A stretch of DNA of 64,000 nucleotides from an uncultured Holdemanella sp. (GTDB taxonomy: Bacteria > Bacillota_I > Bacilli_A > Erysipelotrichales > Erysipelotrichaceae), in the NCBI RefSeq assembly GCF_934754935.1, contig NZ_CAKVJB010000005.1:1-64000 (forward strand). Direction: 5' to 3'. The first letter of the stretch is position 1; each line of letters starts with the position of its first letter. Both the position numbers and the translations under genes were made by a program. This document shows, in pieces, positions 1-12,663 of this stretch. The notes beneath the pieces are model-generated. The model did no database searches, was not told the DNA's origin, and saw only the letters and a list, made by a program, of their open reading frames with translations.

Positions 1-41
1 AAAATGAGCGTAAGGCCTTTAAACAAAAGGTTTGCGCTCAT
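1..41 (-). terminator. Hairpin at the window edge, possible terminator
   Basis: An imperfect inverted repeat (arms AATGAGCG and CGCTCATT with G-U pairs inside) ends in TTTT on the minus strand exactly at the window edge. It could be a second terminator after serS, or a bidirectional terminator shared with a gene outside the window. Only its start is visible, so the assignment is weak. Confidence 0.35.
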
Positions 42-101
42 TGTTGCGTTATATAACTGTCGAAAACGGGATTATATCAAATCCATTTTCAATTCGCAAT
101 A

Positions 102-126
102 GAAAAAGCTGTCAAATGACAGCCTT
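102..126 (-). terminator. Rho-independent terminator of serS
   Basis: Read on the minus strand, GGCTGTC-ATTT-GACAGCT forms a 7-bp stem followed by TTTTT, starting 5 bases past the serS stop codon. This is a standard intrinsic terminator. Confidence 0.85.
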
Positions 127-131
127 AAGGA

Positions 132-1415
132 TTAACCAATTTTCTTTTTACCACCCATGTAAGGTTGTAAAGCTTCTGGAATCAAGATAGATCCATCTTC
201 TTGTAAATTGTTTTCTAAGAATGCGATCAACATTCTTGGTGGAGCAACACAAGTGTTGTTTAATGTGTGTGCAAAATACTTCTCACCATTTTCTCCCTTA
301 ACACGAATCTTTAAACGACGTGCTTGAGCATCTGTTAAGTTAGAGCAGCTTCCAACTTCGAAGTATTTCTTTTGACGTGGAGACCATGCTTCAACGTCCA
401 CTGATTTACATTTTAAATCTGCCAAATCACCTGAACAGCATTCCAATGTACGTACTGGAATATCTAATGTTCTAAAGAATTCAACAGTATTCATATACAA
501 TTTTTTAAACCATTCCATACTATCTTCTGGTTTACAAACAACAATCATTTCTTGTTTTTCAAATTGGTGAATACGATATACACCACGTTCTTCAATACCG
601 TGAGCACCTTTTTCTTTACGGAAACAAGGTGAGTATGAAGTATATGTATATGGAAGATCTTTTTCTTCAAGAATTGTATCTTTAAATTTACCAATCATAG
701 AGTGTTCACTTGTACCAATTAAATACAAATCTTCACCTTCGATTTTATACATCATGCCTTCCATTTCTGCAAATGACATTACACCATCCACAACTGAACT
801 ACGAATCATATATGGTGGAATAACAAAAGTAAATCCTTTTTTATCAATCATGAAATCACGAGCATAATTTAAGATTGCTGAATGTAGACGAGCAATATCT
901 CCCATTAAATAATAGAATCCATTTCCAGCTACACGACGAGCTGCATCTAAATCAATGCCACTTAAACGTTCCATAATTTCAGTGTGATAAGGAATTTCAA
1001 AATCAGGAACGACAGGTTCACCGAATCTTTCTAATTCAACATTTTCACTATCATCTTTTCCAATAGGAACACTATCATCAATGATGTTTGGAATCTGCAT
1101 CATTTTTTCTGTTACAGACTCTCTTAATTTGATTTCTTTTTCTTCTAAAGCTGTTAATTCATGGGCAATTTCAGCCATTTGTTGCTTAATTTCTTCAGCC
1201 TCTTCTTTTTTGCCTTGACCCATTAATTTACCGATTTCTTTAGAAATCTTTTTACGATTCGCACGTAAATCATCCGCATGCTGCTGTGTTTGACGAAGTT
1301 CTTTATCCTCCATCAACACTTCATTAACTAAAGGTAATTTGTAATCTTGGAACTTTTTCTTAATGTTCTCTTTGACAATGTCCGGATTTTCACGGACAAA
1401 TTTCATATCTAGCAT
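132..1415 (-). CDS. serS: Seryl-tRNA synthetase
   Basis: The product is a class II aminoacyl-tRNA synthetase that charges tRNA-Ser in the cytoplasm. It has 427 residues, the usual SerRS length: an N-terminal helical arm (about residues 1-110, rich in K/E heptads), then the catalytic core with motif 2 (CFRKEKGAHG) and motif 3 (NNTCVAPPRMLIAF). Motif 3 carries PPR where many bacterial SerRS have VGR; I believe such variants occur in Clostridia-type enzymes. The start is the ATG of MLDMKFVREN at 1415, preceded by AGGAGG at 8-base spacing. The frame stays open further upstream, but that part is the T-box leader, not protein. Expression is controlled by the leader directly upstream. Confidence 0.95.
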   Translation of the reverse strand: MLDMKFVRENPDIVKENIKKKFQDYKLPLVNEVLMEDKELRQTQQHADDLRANRKKISKEIGKLMGQGKKEEAEEIKQQMAEIAHELTALEEKEIKLRESVTEKMMQIPNIIDDSVPIGKDDSENVELERFGEPVVPDFEIPYHTEIMERLSGIDLDAARRVAGNGFYYLMGDIARLHSAILNYARDFMIDKKGFTFVIPPYMIRSSVVDGVMSFAEMEGMMYKIEGEDLYLIGTSEHSMIGKFKDTILEEKDLPYTYTSYSPCFRKEKGAHGIEERGVYRIHQFEKQEMIVVCKPEDSMEWFKKLYMNTVEFFRTLDIPVRTLECCSGDLADLKCKSVDVEAWSPRQKKYFEVGSCSNLTDAQARRLKIRVKGENGEKYFAHTLNNTCVAPPRMLIAFLENNLQEDGSILIPEALQPYMGGKKKIG

Positions 1416-1423
1416 GATATCCT

Positions 1424-1664
1424 CCTTGCATAAAAAAAGAGACACTCGCACCCATAAAGGGACGATGTCTCGCGTTGCCACCCTTTTTACCATATATATA
1501 CATATATGATCTCTTAACATGATAACGGTATGTACCGGATCAAACTACTCCTTTTCATTTGATCACTCTAAGGTGCTATTCAATTATTCATATCAGTATT
1601 TTCACCAACCATACTGTCTCTAATTCATAAATGAAATAATCTACTTATCCTTATCTTTGTTTTC
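1424..1664 (-). promoter_or_regulatory. Serine T-box leader of serS
   Basis: The minus strand holds the T-box sequence GGTGGCAACGCG (plus positions 1471-1482), followed by a terminator hairpin with arms GAGACA/TGTCTC (1439-1444 and 1466-1471) and a run of T (1432-1438). Upstream is stem I with the typical GGTTGGTGAAAA apical loop and a specifier context GAAT-AGC-ACC-TTAGAG. The AGC triplet (plus 1575-1577) is a serine codon, matching the gene. Known mechanism: uncharged tRNA-Ser pairs with the specifier and the T-box, and stabilises the antiterminator so that serS is transcribed. Exact stem boundaries are inferred by eye. Confidence 0.9.
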
Positions 1665-1670
1665 AACACA

Positions 1671-1700
1671 TTTATACCATTAAAATAAAGCTAAAGTCAA
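1671..1700 (-). promoter_or_regulatory. Promoter of the serS leader
   Basis: On the minus strand TTGACT (1695-1700) and TATAAA (1671-1676) are separated by 18 bases. This places transcription start near 1664, just before stem I of the T-box. Confidence 0.7.
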
Positions 1701-1753
1701 CCTCTTATTCTGTGAATTAACCTCATCAAATCGGATTTGTCATATGATTCAAC

Positions 1754-2223
1754 TTATCTACAAATCATATTCAATATCACAAAGATATAGAGTGTCAAAA
1801 TATAAGAAATCCATCTATAATCCATTCCCATAAATATTAAAAACTGAATAAACAAAAGTAACCCTAATAGAGAAAAGAAGGCATAAATTCGTTTTGTTGA
1901 ATTATCATAATACAAATAATATAAGCCAATCACTGACAATGCGAAAACAGCTCCAATGCACAAAGAACCAATAATATTTCCATGACCAGAAACATAAACA
2001 CATGCCGCAACAAAGATCATACATACCAAGGTGATTTTATCTTGTCTAAAACATTACTTTTATATATACATCTAAATTGCGAATACTATTTATGACTTCT
2101 TCCTAAACTTTTTTACATCAATTCTACTAGGGAAGGTAACAATTGAATATCTGTATAGCCAATTTCATGTTCCTACCGACGAATAGTTTTATATCTATCA
2201 TAAATCTTTTCTGTTAATTCCAT
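1754..2223 (-). pseudogene. Decayed gene for a small membrane protein
   Basis: The 3' part (1754-2029) encodes an open stretch rich in hydrophobic segments (for example AVFALSVIGLYYLYY and IYAFFSLLGLLLFIQFLIF), about three to four membrane helices. It has no ribosome-binding site and no convincing start. Upstream, the same strand reads as a soluble segment beginning MELTEKIYDRYKTIRR at 2223, broken by in-frame TAG and TAA codons. The stretch VINSIRNLDVYIKVMF then joins FRQDKITLVCMIF if one T of a TTTT run is removed. I read this as one gene (cytoplasmic N-terminus plus membrane C-terminus) inactivated by stops and frameshifts. The family is not recognised. A real short protein from 2020 or 2029 cannot be excluded. 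Confidence 0.55.
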
Positions 2224-2311
2224 TTATGTCATATTGTTTTCTTTTCTTATATCTTTACATTCATATATATATTCATCTCATTTAGCTTAATTCCATCTGA
2301 TTTATCATATG

Positions 2312-2343
2312 AAAAAGGAGTGAAATCATAATTCTACTCCTTA
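2312..2343 (-). terminator. Terminator of the gyrB-gyrA transcript
   Basis: Minus strand: AAGGAGT and ACTCCTT arms with a further partly paired AGAA/TTTC segment, followed by TTTTT. It lies a few bases beyond the gyrA stop codon. Confidence 0.75.
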
Positions 2344-2349
2344 TATGCT

Positions 2350-4818
2350 TTATTCTTCTGTGTTTTCTTCTGATTCTTCTTCAGGCTCTTCATGATCTAC
2401 CAATGTCATACGCGTTACTTTCGCATCGCCATTTAAGTTGATTAATCTTACACCTTGTGTATTTCTTCCGTAGATTCCTACATTCTCTAAAGCTACACGA
2501 ATCATAATACCATCACTGGCAACAATCATCGCATCTTCTTTACCAGTAACCGCACGCATACACATTAGCTTACCAGTCTTTTCAGTGATATTAATTGTAC
2601 TAACACCTTTTTTACCACGAGAAGTCAAGCGATAATCTTCGAACTTACTACGCTTACCATAACCATTTTCAGAAACAACAAGAACTGTATCTCCTTCGCT
2701 TGAAAGTGCAGCACCTACAACTTCACTGCCATCACAATTGAATCCTAATACACCACTTGCGCTACGTCCCATGATACGAACTTGATCTTCATTGAATCGA
2801 ACAGCTTTACCATTTGATCCTGAAATGATTACTTCATCTTGTCCTGTAGTTAATTTCACAAAACGTAATTCATCATCTGGTTTTAAACTAATCGCAATCT
2901 TACCATTACGATTGATATTTTCAAACTCAGATACAGATGTACGTTTTACAATACCGTTCTTTGTGACAAATAATAATGTTTCACTTTCATCATCCTTAGG
3001 AACAGCTACAAGAACATTTACTTTTTCGCCCTTTTCCAAAGTCATTAAATTCACAATTGGAATTCCCTTAGAAGTTCTAGAGCCACTAGGAACATTGTAT
3101 CCTTTTAATCGATATACACGACCCTTATCTGTAAACAACAATAAGAAGTCATGTGTCGACATTGAAATCATTGTATCAATTGAATCTTCTTCATTTAATG
3201 TTAATGATTTGATTCCACGACCACCACGATTTTGAGCACGATATGTGTCTACAAGCTGACGCTTAATATACCCTGACTCTGTTAAAGTGATAATCACATC
3301 TTCAACTGGAATTAAATCTTCATCTTCCATATCTACGGAAGCATCACTAATTTCGGTTCTTCTTTCATCACCATATTTCTGATCAATTTCAGTTAAATCA
3401 TCACGAATGATTTGAAGAACACGATCATGATTTGCCAAGATATCCTTTAAATCTTCAATTGTCAACAATAATTGTTGATATTCATTTTCAATCTTATCTC
3501 TTTCTAATCCAGATAATCTTCTTAATTGCATAGCCAAGATTGCTTTTGCTTGAATCATACTCAATCCAAACGCATCACATAAATCTTGAGATAAACCAGC
3601 TTCATCCTTTTTAGAACTACGAATCATATGTATAACTTCATCAATATGATCCATCGCAATACGTAAACCTTCTAAGATATGTGCACGATCTTGCGCTTTC
3701 TTTAACTCAAACTGAGTCTTTCTAACAACTACATCAACCTGATGATCAATATAATCATGAATAATATCTTTTAATGGCAATTGTTTAGGACGACCATTTT
3801 CAAGTGCCAACATATTGATACCAAATGAAGTTTGAAGTGGCGTTAATCTAAACAACTGATTTAAAATTACTTCTTCTTGTGCATCCTTCTTTAACTCCAT
3901 TACAATACGAATACCTTCACGGTTACTTTCATCATTTAAATAAGTAACACCCTGAATCGCTTTATCACGAATTAAAGAAGCCATCTTAGTAATTAAGTTT
4001 GCCTTATTGACCTGATAAGGAATTTCATAGAAAATAATTTGTTTCTTTCCATTTGATAATTCCTCAACACGATACTTAGAACGAATCATTATTGAGCCAC
4101 GTCCAGTTTCAAAGGCTTGACGAATACCTTTACGACCCAAAATGATTCCTCCAGTAGGAAAATCTGGCCCTTTAATGACTTCCATCAATTGAGGAATTGT
4201 AATATCTGGATCATCCATTACCGCAAAAATAGCTTGAATTGTTTCTGATAAGTTGTGAGGTGGAATGTTTGTTGCCATACCAACCGCAATACCCACAGCA
4301 CCATTGATCAATAAGTTAGGAATACGGCTAGGAAGCACAACCGGTTCATTTTCTTCACCATCATAGTTTGGAATAAAATCAACTGTATCCTTTTGAATAT
4401 CTCGCATCATTTCCATAGAAATTTTAGACATACGAGCTTCCGTATAACGCATTGCCGCAGCACCATCTCCATCTAGAGAACCAAAGTTTCCATGACCATC
4501 CACTAATGGATATCGATAAGAGAAATCTTGGGCCATACGAACCATCGCATCATATACAGCTGTATCACCATGAGGGTGATACTTACCAATAACTTCACCA
4601 ACAATACGAGCACTTTTTTTATGTGCTACTCCCGAAGTAATACCCAATTGATTCATCGCATGCAAAATACGACGATGAACAGGTTTCATACCATCACGAA
4701 CATCTGGTAATGCACGTGAAACAATAACAGACATTGAATAATCTAGAAAGGCTGTACGCATTTCTTTGGATATTTCAACATCTTCTACATAGTCATATCG
4801 CTTATTTTCTTCTTCCAT
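2350..4818 (-). CDS. gyrA: DNA gyrase subunit A
   Basis: The product is the breakage-reunion subunit of gyrase, which with GyrB introduces negative supercoils. It has 822 residues, typical for GyrA. The catalytic tyrosine is Y125 in RYTEAR, and the quinolone-determining segment is [10 protein letters not shown] (81-90). The C-terminal beta-pinwheel carries the GyrA box QNRGGRG, which separates it from ParC. The position equivalent to E. coli Ser83 is Thr86, a natural variant in some Firmicutes. The ATG at 4818 follows AAGGAGGTCCTTAT-like spacing. The gene sits 12 bases after gyrB in the same transcript, and the protein ends in an acidic tail. Confidence 0.97.
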   Translation of the reverse strand: MEEENKRYDYVEDVEISKEMRTAFLDYSMSVIVSRALPDVRDGMKPVHRRILHAMNQLGITSGVAHKKSARIVGEVIGKYHPHGDTAVYDAMVRMAQDFSYRYPLVDGHGNFGSLDGDGAAAMRYTEARMSKISMEMMRDIQKDTVDFIPNYDGEENEPVVLPSRIPNLLINGAVGIAVGMATNIPPHNLSETIQAIFAVMDDPDITIPQLMEVIKGPDFPTGGIILGRKGIRQAFETGRGSIMIRSKYRVEELSNGKKQIIFYEIPYQVNKANLITKMASLIRDKAIQGVTYLNDESNREGIRIVMELKKDAQEEVILNQLFRLTPLQTSFGINMLALENGRPKQLPLKDIIHDYIDHQVDVVVRKTQFELKKAQDRAHILEGLRIAMDHIDEVIHMIRSSKKDEAGLSQDLCDAFGLSMIQAKAILAMQLRRLSGLERDKIENEYQQLLLTIEDLKDILANHDRVLQIIRDDLTEIDQKYGDERRTEISDASVDMEDEDLIPVEDVIITLTESGYIKRQLVDTYRAQNRGGRGIKSLTLNEEDSIDTMISMSTHDFLLLFTDKGRVYRLKGYNVPSGSRTSKGIPIVNLMTLEKGEKVNVLVAVPKDDESETLLFVTKNGIVKRTSVSEFENINRNGKIAISLKPDDELRFVKLTTGQDEVIISGSNGKAVRFNEDQVRIMGRSASGVLGFNCDGSEVVGAALSSEGDTVLVVSENGYGKRSKFEDYRLTSRGKKGVSTINITEKTGKLMCMRAVTGKEDAMIVASDGIMIRVALENVGIYGRNTQGVRLINLNGDAKVTRMTLVDHEEPEEESEENTEE
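4708..4723. promoter_or_regulatory. Possible degenerate parS (ParB-binding) site inside gyrA
   Basis: TAATGCACGTGAAACA matches the Firmicute parS consensus TGTTTCACGTGAAACA at 12 of 16 positions, with the core and whole right half intact. It is about 6 kb from the oriC gap, where parS sites usually lie. Four mismatches in one arm make it uncertain; coding sequence alone could produce it. Confidence 0.3.
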
Positions 4819-4830
4819 AAGGACCTCCTA

Positions 4831-7882
<3,052 letters not shown>

Positions 7883-7886
<4 letters not shown>

Positions 7887-8086
7887 TTCACTTCGATCCT
7901 TATTCCATTAGTTTCTACAATATCTCCATGGTAGATTTTCTTTCCGCGACGATTTTCATTAACGCCGTTTACTAATACTTCCATGCTTGCTAAATATTCC
8001 TTAGCCTGTCCACCGCTATAAACAACGTCACAAGCTTTCAGCAATTGTGCTAATGTAATATACTCATCTCTTAATTCAAATTCCAT
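7883..8086 (-). CDS. yaaA: S4-domain RNA-binding protein YaaA
   Basis: A 67-residue protein made of a single S4 RNA-binding domain (about residues 10-60, with GGQAKEYLASMEVLVNG). Homologues sit between dnaN and recF in Firmicutes. In B. subtilis the family has been linked to ribosome assembly, but the exact role is not settled. Its stop overlaps the recF start by 4 bases. It has its own promoter after the dnaN terminator. Confidence 0.92.
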
Positions 8087-8110
8087 GAAAATACCTCTTT
8101 TCGCACTCTA

Positions 8111-8119
8111 ATTATATCA
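8111..8119 (-). promoter_or_regulatory. Extended -10 promoter of yaaA-recF-gyrB-gyrA
   Basis: The minus strand reads TGATATAAT, a perfect extended -10 (TGnTATAAT), 25 bases before yaaA and downstream of the dnaN terminator. No good -35 is visible, which is usual for extended -10 promoters. Confidence 0.65.
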
Positions 8120-8159
8120 TAAAACCTCATAAATATCTATGCGTACAGAGATACCGATA

Positions 8160-8192
8160 TAAAAAGAAACCGTTTAAAACGAATTTAAACGG
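8160..8192 (-). terminator. Terminator of dnaN
   Basis: Minus strand: CCGTTTAAA-TTCGT-TTTAAACGG, a strong stem followed by TTTCTTTTT. It separates dnaA-dnaN from the yaaA operon. Confidence 0.85.
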
Positions 8193-8200
8193 CATTTTCT

Positions 8201-9319
8201 TTAATCATAACTACGAATTGGCACCAAAATCATTAACACTGACGCATCTTCTGGATTCGATACCTTGATTGGTTTCATAAAACCAGAAAATTCAATCAAT
8301 ACCTTTTCACAACCTAATGCTTTGATCGCATCCAACATATAAGTACCATTACATGTTAATGAGATTTCCTCACCCTCATACTCACATTTTGTTAAAACTT
8401 CATCCGAGTTACCAATTTCACTAGAATACGTCTTAACATGCGTTTCAGTTTGTGAACACTCCAATTTAATTAAATGTACCTTGTCATTACGAATAAAGTT
8501 TGTACGATCAATAGTACCGGCAATTTCATATGAGTCCACTAACATTTTTGAAACACAACTAGTTGGGATGATTCTTTGTACATCTGGGAAAGTTCCATCA
8601 ATCAAACGAGTTTGAATAATTGTTTTATCAAATACAAATTGTGCTTTTTTAGAATCTGCAAAAATATCAATAGTATCCTCATCAGAAACGGAACGAACCA
8701 CTTCCGTTAAAGATTTACTAGGAATCGTAATATTAAAATCTTGGCTTGAGTTTAATTCAATCGTCTTTCTTGCCAAACGATAAGAATCTGTTCCTGAACA
8801 ATACAACATATTGCCTTGAGAATTAAAATTAACCCCCGTTAAAACTGGACGTTGATCTTTATCACTGCATGCAAAGGCTGTTTGAGAAACAATAGATTTT
8901 AAATCCGTTGCCTTTAATACAAAATGATGATTTGGTTGTGTAAAATCAATATCTGGATATTCATTGGAACGAATACCATTTAAATTAAATTGTCCATTGT
9001 CACTTGAAATACGAACTAAAGAATAATCAATAACTTCAATTTCAATATTTTTACAATCTAATTTACGAACAATTTCAAGTAAGTATTTAGAATCAATAAT
9101 AATTGAACCTTCTTCTTCAATATCCAAATTATTCAATTCACCAGGAACAATGACAGTACGAATAGAGATATTTGAATCACTACCCGTTAAAGTCATAGAA
9201 TCATCTTTTAAATCTATACAAATACCTGATAATGCAGGTAATGGAGAAAAAACACTAATAGCTCTAGAAACTATAGATAGTTTCTCATAAAAATATTTTC
9301 GATCAATTGAAAAATGCAT
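8201..9319 (-). CDS. dnaN: DNA polymerase III beta sliding clamp
   Basis: The processivity clamp of the replicative polymerase, 372 residues with the three-fold repeated clamp domain expected for the family. Recognisable segments are PALSGICIDL in domain 1, RPVLTGVNF in domain 2 and the C-terminal MILVPIRSYD, close to the conserved clamp C-terminus. The start ATG at 9319 has AGGAGG at normal spacing. The gene lies 145 bases after dnaA. Confidence 0.96.
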   Translation of the reverse strand: MHFSIDRKYFYEKLSIVSRAISVFSPLPALSGICIDLKDDSMTLTGSDSNISIRTVIVPGELNNLDIEEEGSIIIDSKYLLEIVRKLDCKNIEIEVIDYSLVRISSDNGQFNLNGIRSNEYPDIDFTQPNHHFVLKATDLKSIVSQTAFACSDKDQRPVLTGVNFNSQGNMLYCSGTDSYRLARKTIELNSSQDFNITIPSKSLTEVVRSVSDEDTIDIFADSKKAQFVFDKTIIQTRLIDGTFPDVQRIIPTSCVSKMLVDSYEIAGTIDRTNFIRNDKVHLIKLECSQTETHVKTYSSEIGNSDEVLTKCEYEGEEISLTCNGTYMLDAIKALGCEKVLIEFSGFMKPIKVSNPEDASVLMILVPIRSYD

Positions 9320-9464
9320 AAAATCCTCCTTTTATTAATATATTTATATATTAATTATAATATAAGCGACTGTATAAGTGTGTAAAAATTGCACAGACCC
9401 TTTAAAATACATGTTTTTCTGTTATTTTTTGTATGTGGATTCCATGAGGAATACAGTGTATAAA
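9320..9464 (-). promoter_or_regulatory. dnaA-dnaN intergenic region with promoter-like and DnaA-box-like sites
   Basis: This AT-rich gap contains on the minus strand a TATAAT element near 9356 and two sequences close to the DnaA box, TTTTACACA and TTATACAGT. In several Firmicutes oriC has a second part between dnaA and dnaN. The sites here are weak matches, so this is only suggestive. AAAGGAGGA before dnaN is its ribosome-binding site. Confidence 0.4.
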
Positions 9465-10832
9465 TCAAGAATCCAAAGTACCACGTATTTTTTCAACAGC
9501 CGTCTTAAAAGCTTCATCTTTTTGAATCAATTTTTTAGCACGCTCATACGAACTCGATATTGTCGTATGATCTCGACCACCCAATTCTTGACCAATCGAT
9601 ACATAAGACTTATGAAGCAAATCTCTAGATAAGTAAACACAGATATGACGTGCATTCGCAATGAATTTTTGGCGACATTTTCCTTCTAAATCCTTATATG
9701 ATAAGCCATAAAAGCGTGTAACAGCTTTTTTTATTTTTTTAATGGTTAATTCATCCGATTGCGATACAATCGGCTCTTTAACTAATACTTTACGTGCAAA
9801 ATCCATATCAATTACATCTGGATTGAATAAAGTTGCATTAAAAATCAAGCGATTTAAGGTACCTTCTAGATTTCTGACATCATTTGAATATTTACCAGCT
9901 AAATAATCAATAACATCCTCACTCATATTTACACTTTCTTCGCGCCCTTCTATCTTCTTCTTTAAAATAGCTTTACTTGTTTCAAATTCAGGCTTAGAAA
10001 TACTGATGGTTAATCCGGAAACGAAGCGTGATATCAAACGTGACTGCAAACCACTGATTTCGCTAGGATGCATATCACTTGTGATAATGATCTGTGTATT
10101 TTTCTGAATCAATTGATTGTATACGGTAAAAAAGATTTCTTGGCTACTTGAGTGCTGTTGTAAGTTTTGAATATCATCAATTAAAAAATAATCACAATCT
10201 AAAAGCTGTTCTTTGACTCTTTCCACAGTATTTCCATGGACATTTTTAGTCTTCATAGCCTCTATTAATAAGGAAACTAAATCTCCACTATACATGTAGA
10301 TGACTTTACACTCCGGATGTTCCTTAGCTAAATAATTTCCCATCGCATGAAGTAAATGTGTTTTACCTAAGCCAGAATTTCCATATAACATAAGCGGATT
10401 AAAAAGATGTGAAGTTGTTTGAGTACAACACGCTAAACATGCGGCATACGCTTCCGCATTCGAATTTCCTTCGACAAAGTTTTCAAATGTATACGAAGGA
10501 TTAAATTTGTTTTCTAATAAAACATTCGTTCTTTGTTTAACCACCTCTTCAGGCATCATCTTTTCCATTTCTCTTTGATGAATATATTGAATGGTTAAAG
10601 TATCTCCCCAAACTTCACTCAGTGTAGATTCAAATAGATCTTTTTCTTTTTGTTTCTTTAAAATACTGAAAGTAATGGTCGAACGATAAGCTACATAAGC
10701 TATATTATCCTCTATTTTAAATAGAGTGGTTTTAGAAATCCATGAATTAAATGTATTACTATCAAAATAGTTGGATTCTTGAATTTTTTGTAAAGTTTCA
10801 TTCCATATCGATGCATAAGACATGGTAGACAT
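9465..10832 (-). CDS. dnaA: Chromosomal replication initiator DnaA
   Basis: The AAA+ initiator binds DnaA boxes and opens the origin. It has 455 residues: domain I for DnaB/helicase contacts (1-85), a linker, the AAA+ core with Walker A GNSGLGKTH (151-159) and Walker B FLIDDIQNL, and domain IV with the DnaA signature GGRDHTTISSSYERA. The start at 10832 has AAGGAGG at about 7-base spacing. A TATAAT lies at 10858-10863 on the minus strand. The adjoining gap upstream is the best oriC candidate. Confidence 0.97.
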   Translation of the reverse strand: MSTMSYASIWNETLQKIQESNYFDSNTFNSWISKTTLFKIEDNIAYVAYRSTITFSILKKQKEKDLFESTLSEVWGDTLTIQYIHQREMEKMMPEEVVKQRTNVLLENKFNPSYTFENFVEGNSNAEAYAACLACCTQTTSHLFNPLMLYGNSGLGKTHLLHAMGNYLAKEHPECKVIYMYSGDLVSLLIEAMKTKNVHGNTVERVKEQLLDCDYFLIDDIQNLQQHSSSQEIFFTVYNQLIQKNTQIIITSDMHPSEISGLQSRLISRFVSGLTISISKPEFETSKAILKKKIEGREESVNMSEDVIDYLAGKYSNDVRNLEGTLNRLIFNATLFNPDVIDMDFARKVLVKEPIVSQSDELTIKKIKKAVTRFYGLSYKDLEGKCRQKFIANARHICVYLSRDLLHKSYVSIGQELGGRDHTTISSSYERAKKLIQKDEAFKTAVEKIRGTLDS

Positions 10833-11228
10833 AGTAAAACCTCCTTGCAGTAGTATTATTATACACGATTTTTACACTTATCCCCATTTATTATTTGTGG
10901 AAATAAAATATACACATGGGGATAAATGTGTAAAAAAAATAAATAAAATCGGGATAATTCACTTTATATTCATATTAAATACATCGAGAATCATTCTAAA
11001 ATAAAGCATATAAAACACTTTTCCATAGTTATACAGAGTATAAAAAACACTTACCTTTATCCACTGTATAACTTATGTATTTATATACAATTTAACTGTA
11101 TACATCGTAACGGAATTTGAAAACACACATATCCATATGTATTATATGTGGATAATTTATAGACCATTTTGTGTAAAACTAATAAAATGCTATAATGCAT
11201 ACAGGAATATAAAGGGGTATAAAAGTAT
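10833..11228. other. Candidate origin of replication (oriC)
   Basis: A 396-base AT-rich gap upstream of dnaA, at the point where the coding strand switches. DnaA-box-like 9-mers, consensus TTATCCACA: TTATCCCCA 10878-10886, its inverted partner TGGGGATAA 10917-10925, TTATACAGA 11029-11037, TTATCCACT 11057-11065, ACTGTATAA 11063-11071 (reverse), and the exact reverse consensus TGTGGATAA 11147-11155. An A-rich stretch at 10930-10985 could be the unwinding element. Known biology: clustered DnaA boxes beside dnaA mark the bacterial origin. Exact unwinding sites are not shown. Confidence 0.8.
11169..11196 (+). promoter_or_regulatory. Promoter of the femX-type gene
   Basis: TTGTGT (11169-11174), 16 bases, then TATAAT (11191-11196) with an upstream TGC giving an extended -10. 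It lies 32 bases before the FemX start, at the right edge of the oriC gap. Confidence 0.65.
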
Positions 11229-12443
11229 ATGTATATTTTTAAGTCGGATATAAATAAAAATGAATATGATTACTTTGTAGAAAATCATCCTAGTTGTAAT
11301 TTACTTCAAAGCTATAACTGGGCAAATATAAAAAATAATTGGAAACCTATTTATACTGGAGTATATGAAAACGAACAATTAGTAGCAGCTGGATTGGTGT
11401 TGATTCGTCCATTGCCTTTGTCTTTTTCAATGTTCTATTTGCCAAGAGGCCCAATTTTAGATTTTAAGAATAAAGAATTATTAAATTATTATTTTACAGA
11501 ATTAAAGAAAATTGCCAAAAAAGAACATTGCTTGTTTATAAAATTCGATCCTAGTATTTTAGTTTCTAGTTTCCATTTAGATGAAGAAAGAAAAGAATTT
11601 AATTATAAGGAAGAGTTTGAAAATATTAAAGCATGTAAAGCAATTCATTATGGATTCAATAAGGACTTTGATACAACCGTTCAGCCAAGATACAATATGG
11701 TTGAATATGCGGATGATTTTGGCATGGATAGTTTATCTAAAAAAGGGAAAAAGAATATCAAAGTAGCTCAGAAACAAAATTTGGATATTCAATTTGGACA
11801 TAAAGAACTATTAGATGATTTTGACAAAGTTATGAAATGTACAGAAGAAAGAAAAGGCATTTCTTTACGAACAAAGGAATATTATGAATTGCTTCTAGAC
11901 ACATATAAGGATGATGCATTTATCACATTAGCATATTTCCATATCCATGATATGTTAAATGAAACTAAGGAAAGATATGAAAAATGTTTATTAGATTTAG
12001 ATAATTGTCCGGAAAACGCAAAGAAAAAACGTTTCACATTAGAAGAATTAAAAGATTCATTAGAAAAGAAAATCAGCAAATATGAAGAAGATGTAAAAAC
12101 ATATGGAGAAACAGTCTGTGTCTGTGGAACATTAACTGTAAAATATGGACATACATCAGAAATTCTATATGCAGGTATGAATGAAGATTTCAAACGATTA
12201 ATGGGACCATATTTAACTTGGTATAAAACGATGGAAAAATGTTTTGAACTTGGATGTAATACAAGTAATATGGGCGGAATTGAAGGAACTCTAAAAGGAG
12301 GACTTGTGGATTTTAAAGAAATTTATCATCCAAGAATCAATGAATATATTGGAGAATTTGATATTCCAGTAAATTCATTACTATATAATGTAGCATTTAA
12401 ATTTTATAAAAAAATCAAAGAAAGAAACACAAAACACAAATAA
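11229..12443 (+). CDS. FemX/MurM-type peptidoglycan bridge peptidyltransferase
   Basis: A 404-residue member of the FemABX family. Such enzymes use aminoacyl-tRNA to add amino acids to the side chain of lipid-linked peptidoglycan precursors at the inner face of the membrane. Visible features are the N-terminal LQSYNWANIKNNW segment, the YLPRGPILDF motif (about residues 74-83), a long charged helical arm (about 235-295) like the tRNA-binding coiled coil of FemA, and the C-terminal SNMGGIEGTLKGGLVDFKE motif. The ATG at 11229 follows AAAGGGG. A second, broken copy follows directly downstream. Which amino acid is added cannot be told. Placement between oriC and rpmH is unusual. Confidence 0.88.
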   Translation: MYIFKSDINKNEYDYFVENHPSCNLLQSYNWANIKNNWKPIYTGVYENEQLVAAGLVLIRPLPLSFSMFYLPRGPILDFKNKELLNYYFTELKKIAKKEHCLFIKFDPSILVSSFHLDEERKEFNYKEEFENIKACKAIHYGFNKDFDTTVQPRYNMVEYADDFGMDSLSKKGKKNIKVAQKQNLDIQFGHKELLDDFDKVMKCTEERKGISLRTKEYYELLLDTYKDDAFITLAYFHIHDMLNETKERYEKCLLDLDNCPENAKKKRFTLEELKDSLEKKISKYEEDVKTYGETVCVCGTLTVKYGHTSEILYAGMNEDFKRLMGPYLTWYKTMEKCFELGCNTSNMGGIEGTLKGGLVDFKEIYHPRINEYIGEFDIPVNSLLYNVAFKFYKKIKERNTKHK

Positions 12444-12595
12444 TTTAAGGATGATTTAAGTACGACTATCTATTATGTCCAAGTAAGGATGGAATTTGAT
12501 ATGTCGTATTTATTTTTTAAAAATATAAACCAAGAAGAATTTGATGAATTTGTGAAAAATCATGAATATTGTAATTTACTGTTGAAGTCAGAACG

Positions 12596-12615
12596 CTCGT
12601 GACTTTAATCATGAG
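12596..12615 (+). repeat. Left-end hairpin of the element
   Basis: CTCGTGA-CTTTAA-TCATGAG is a 7-bp stem with one G-T pair. Its position and its similarity to the right-end hairpin fit the imperfect palindromes recognised by Y1 transposases as single-stranded DNA. Confidence 0.7.
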
Positions 12616-12663
12616 ATGAATGACGTATGTAACTGGTTTTCAGCTGTTTCTATACGTGAACCA

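Noticed and set aside
1416..1520. N-terminal extension of the serS frame
   Set aside because: The extra 35 codons lie inside the T-box terminator and T-box sequence; the ATG at 1415 has a good ribosome-binding site and gives normal SerRS length.
2792..3235. 147-codon plus-strand frame inside gyrA
   Set aside because: It is antisense to a clearly conserved gene, without ribosome-binding site; typical shadow frame. The same holds for other frames opposite to gyrB, dnaN, glmS, opp genes and similar.
4789..4818. Assignment of the gyrA-like gene as parC
   Set aside because: The GyrA box QNRGGRG in the C-terminal domain and the location after gyrB support gyrase.
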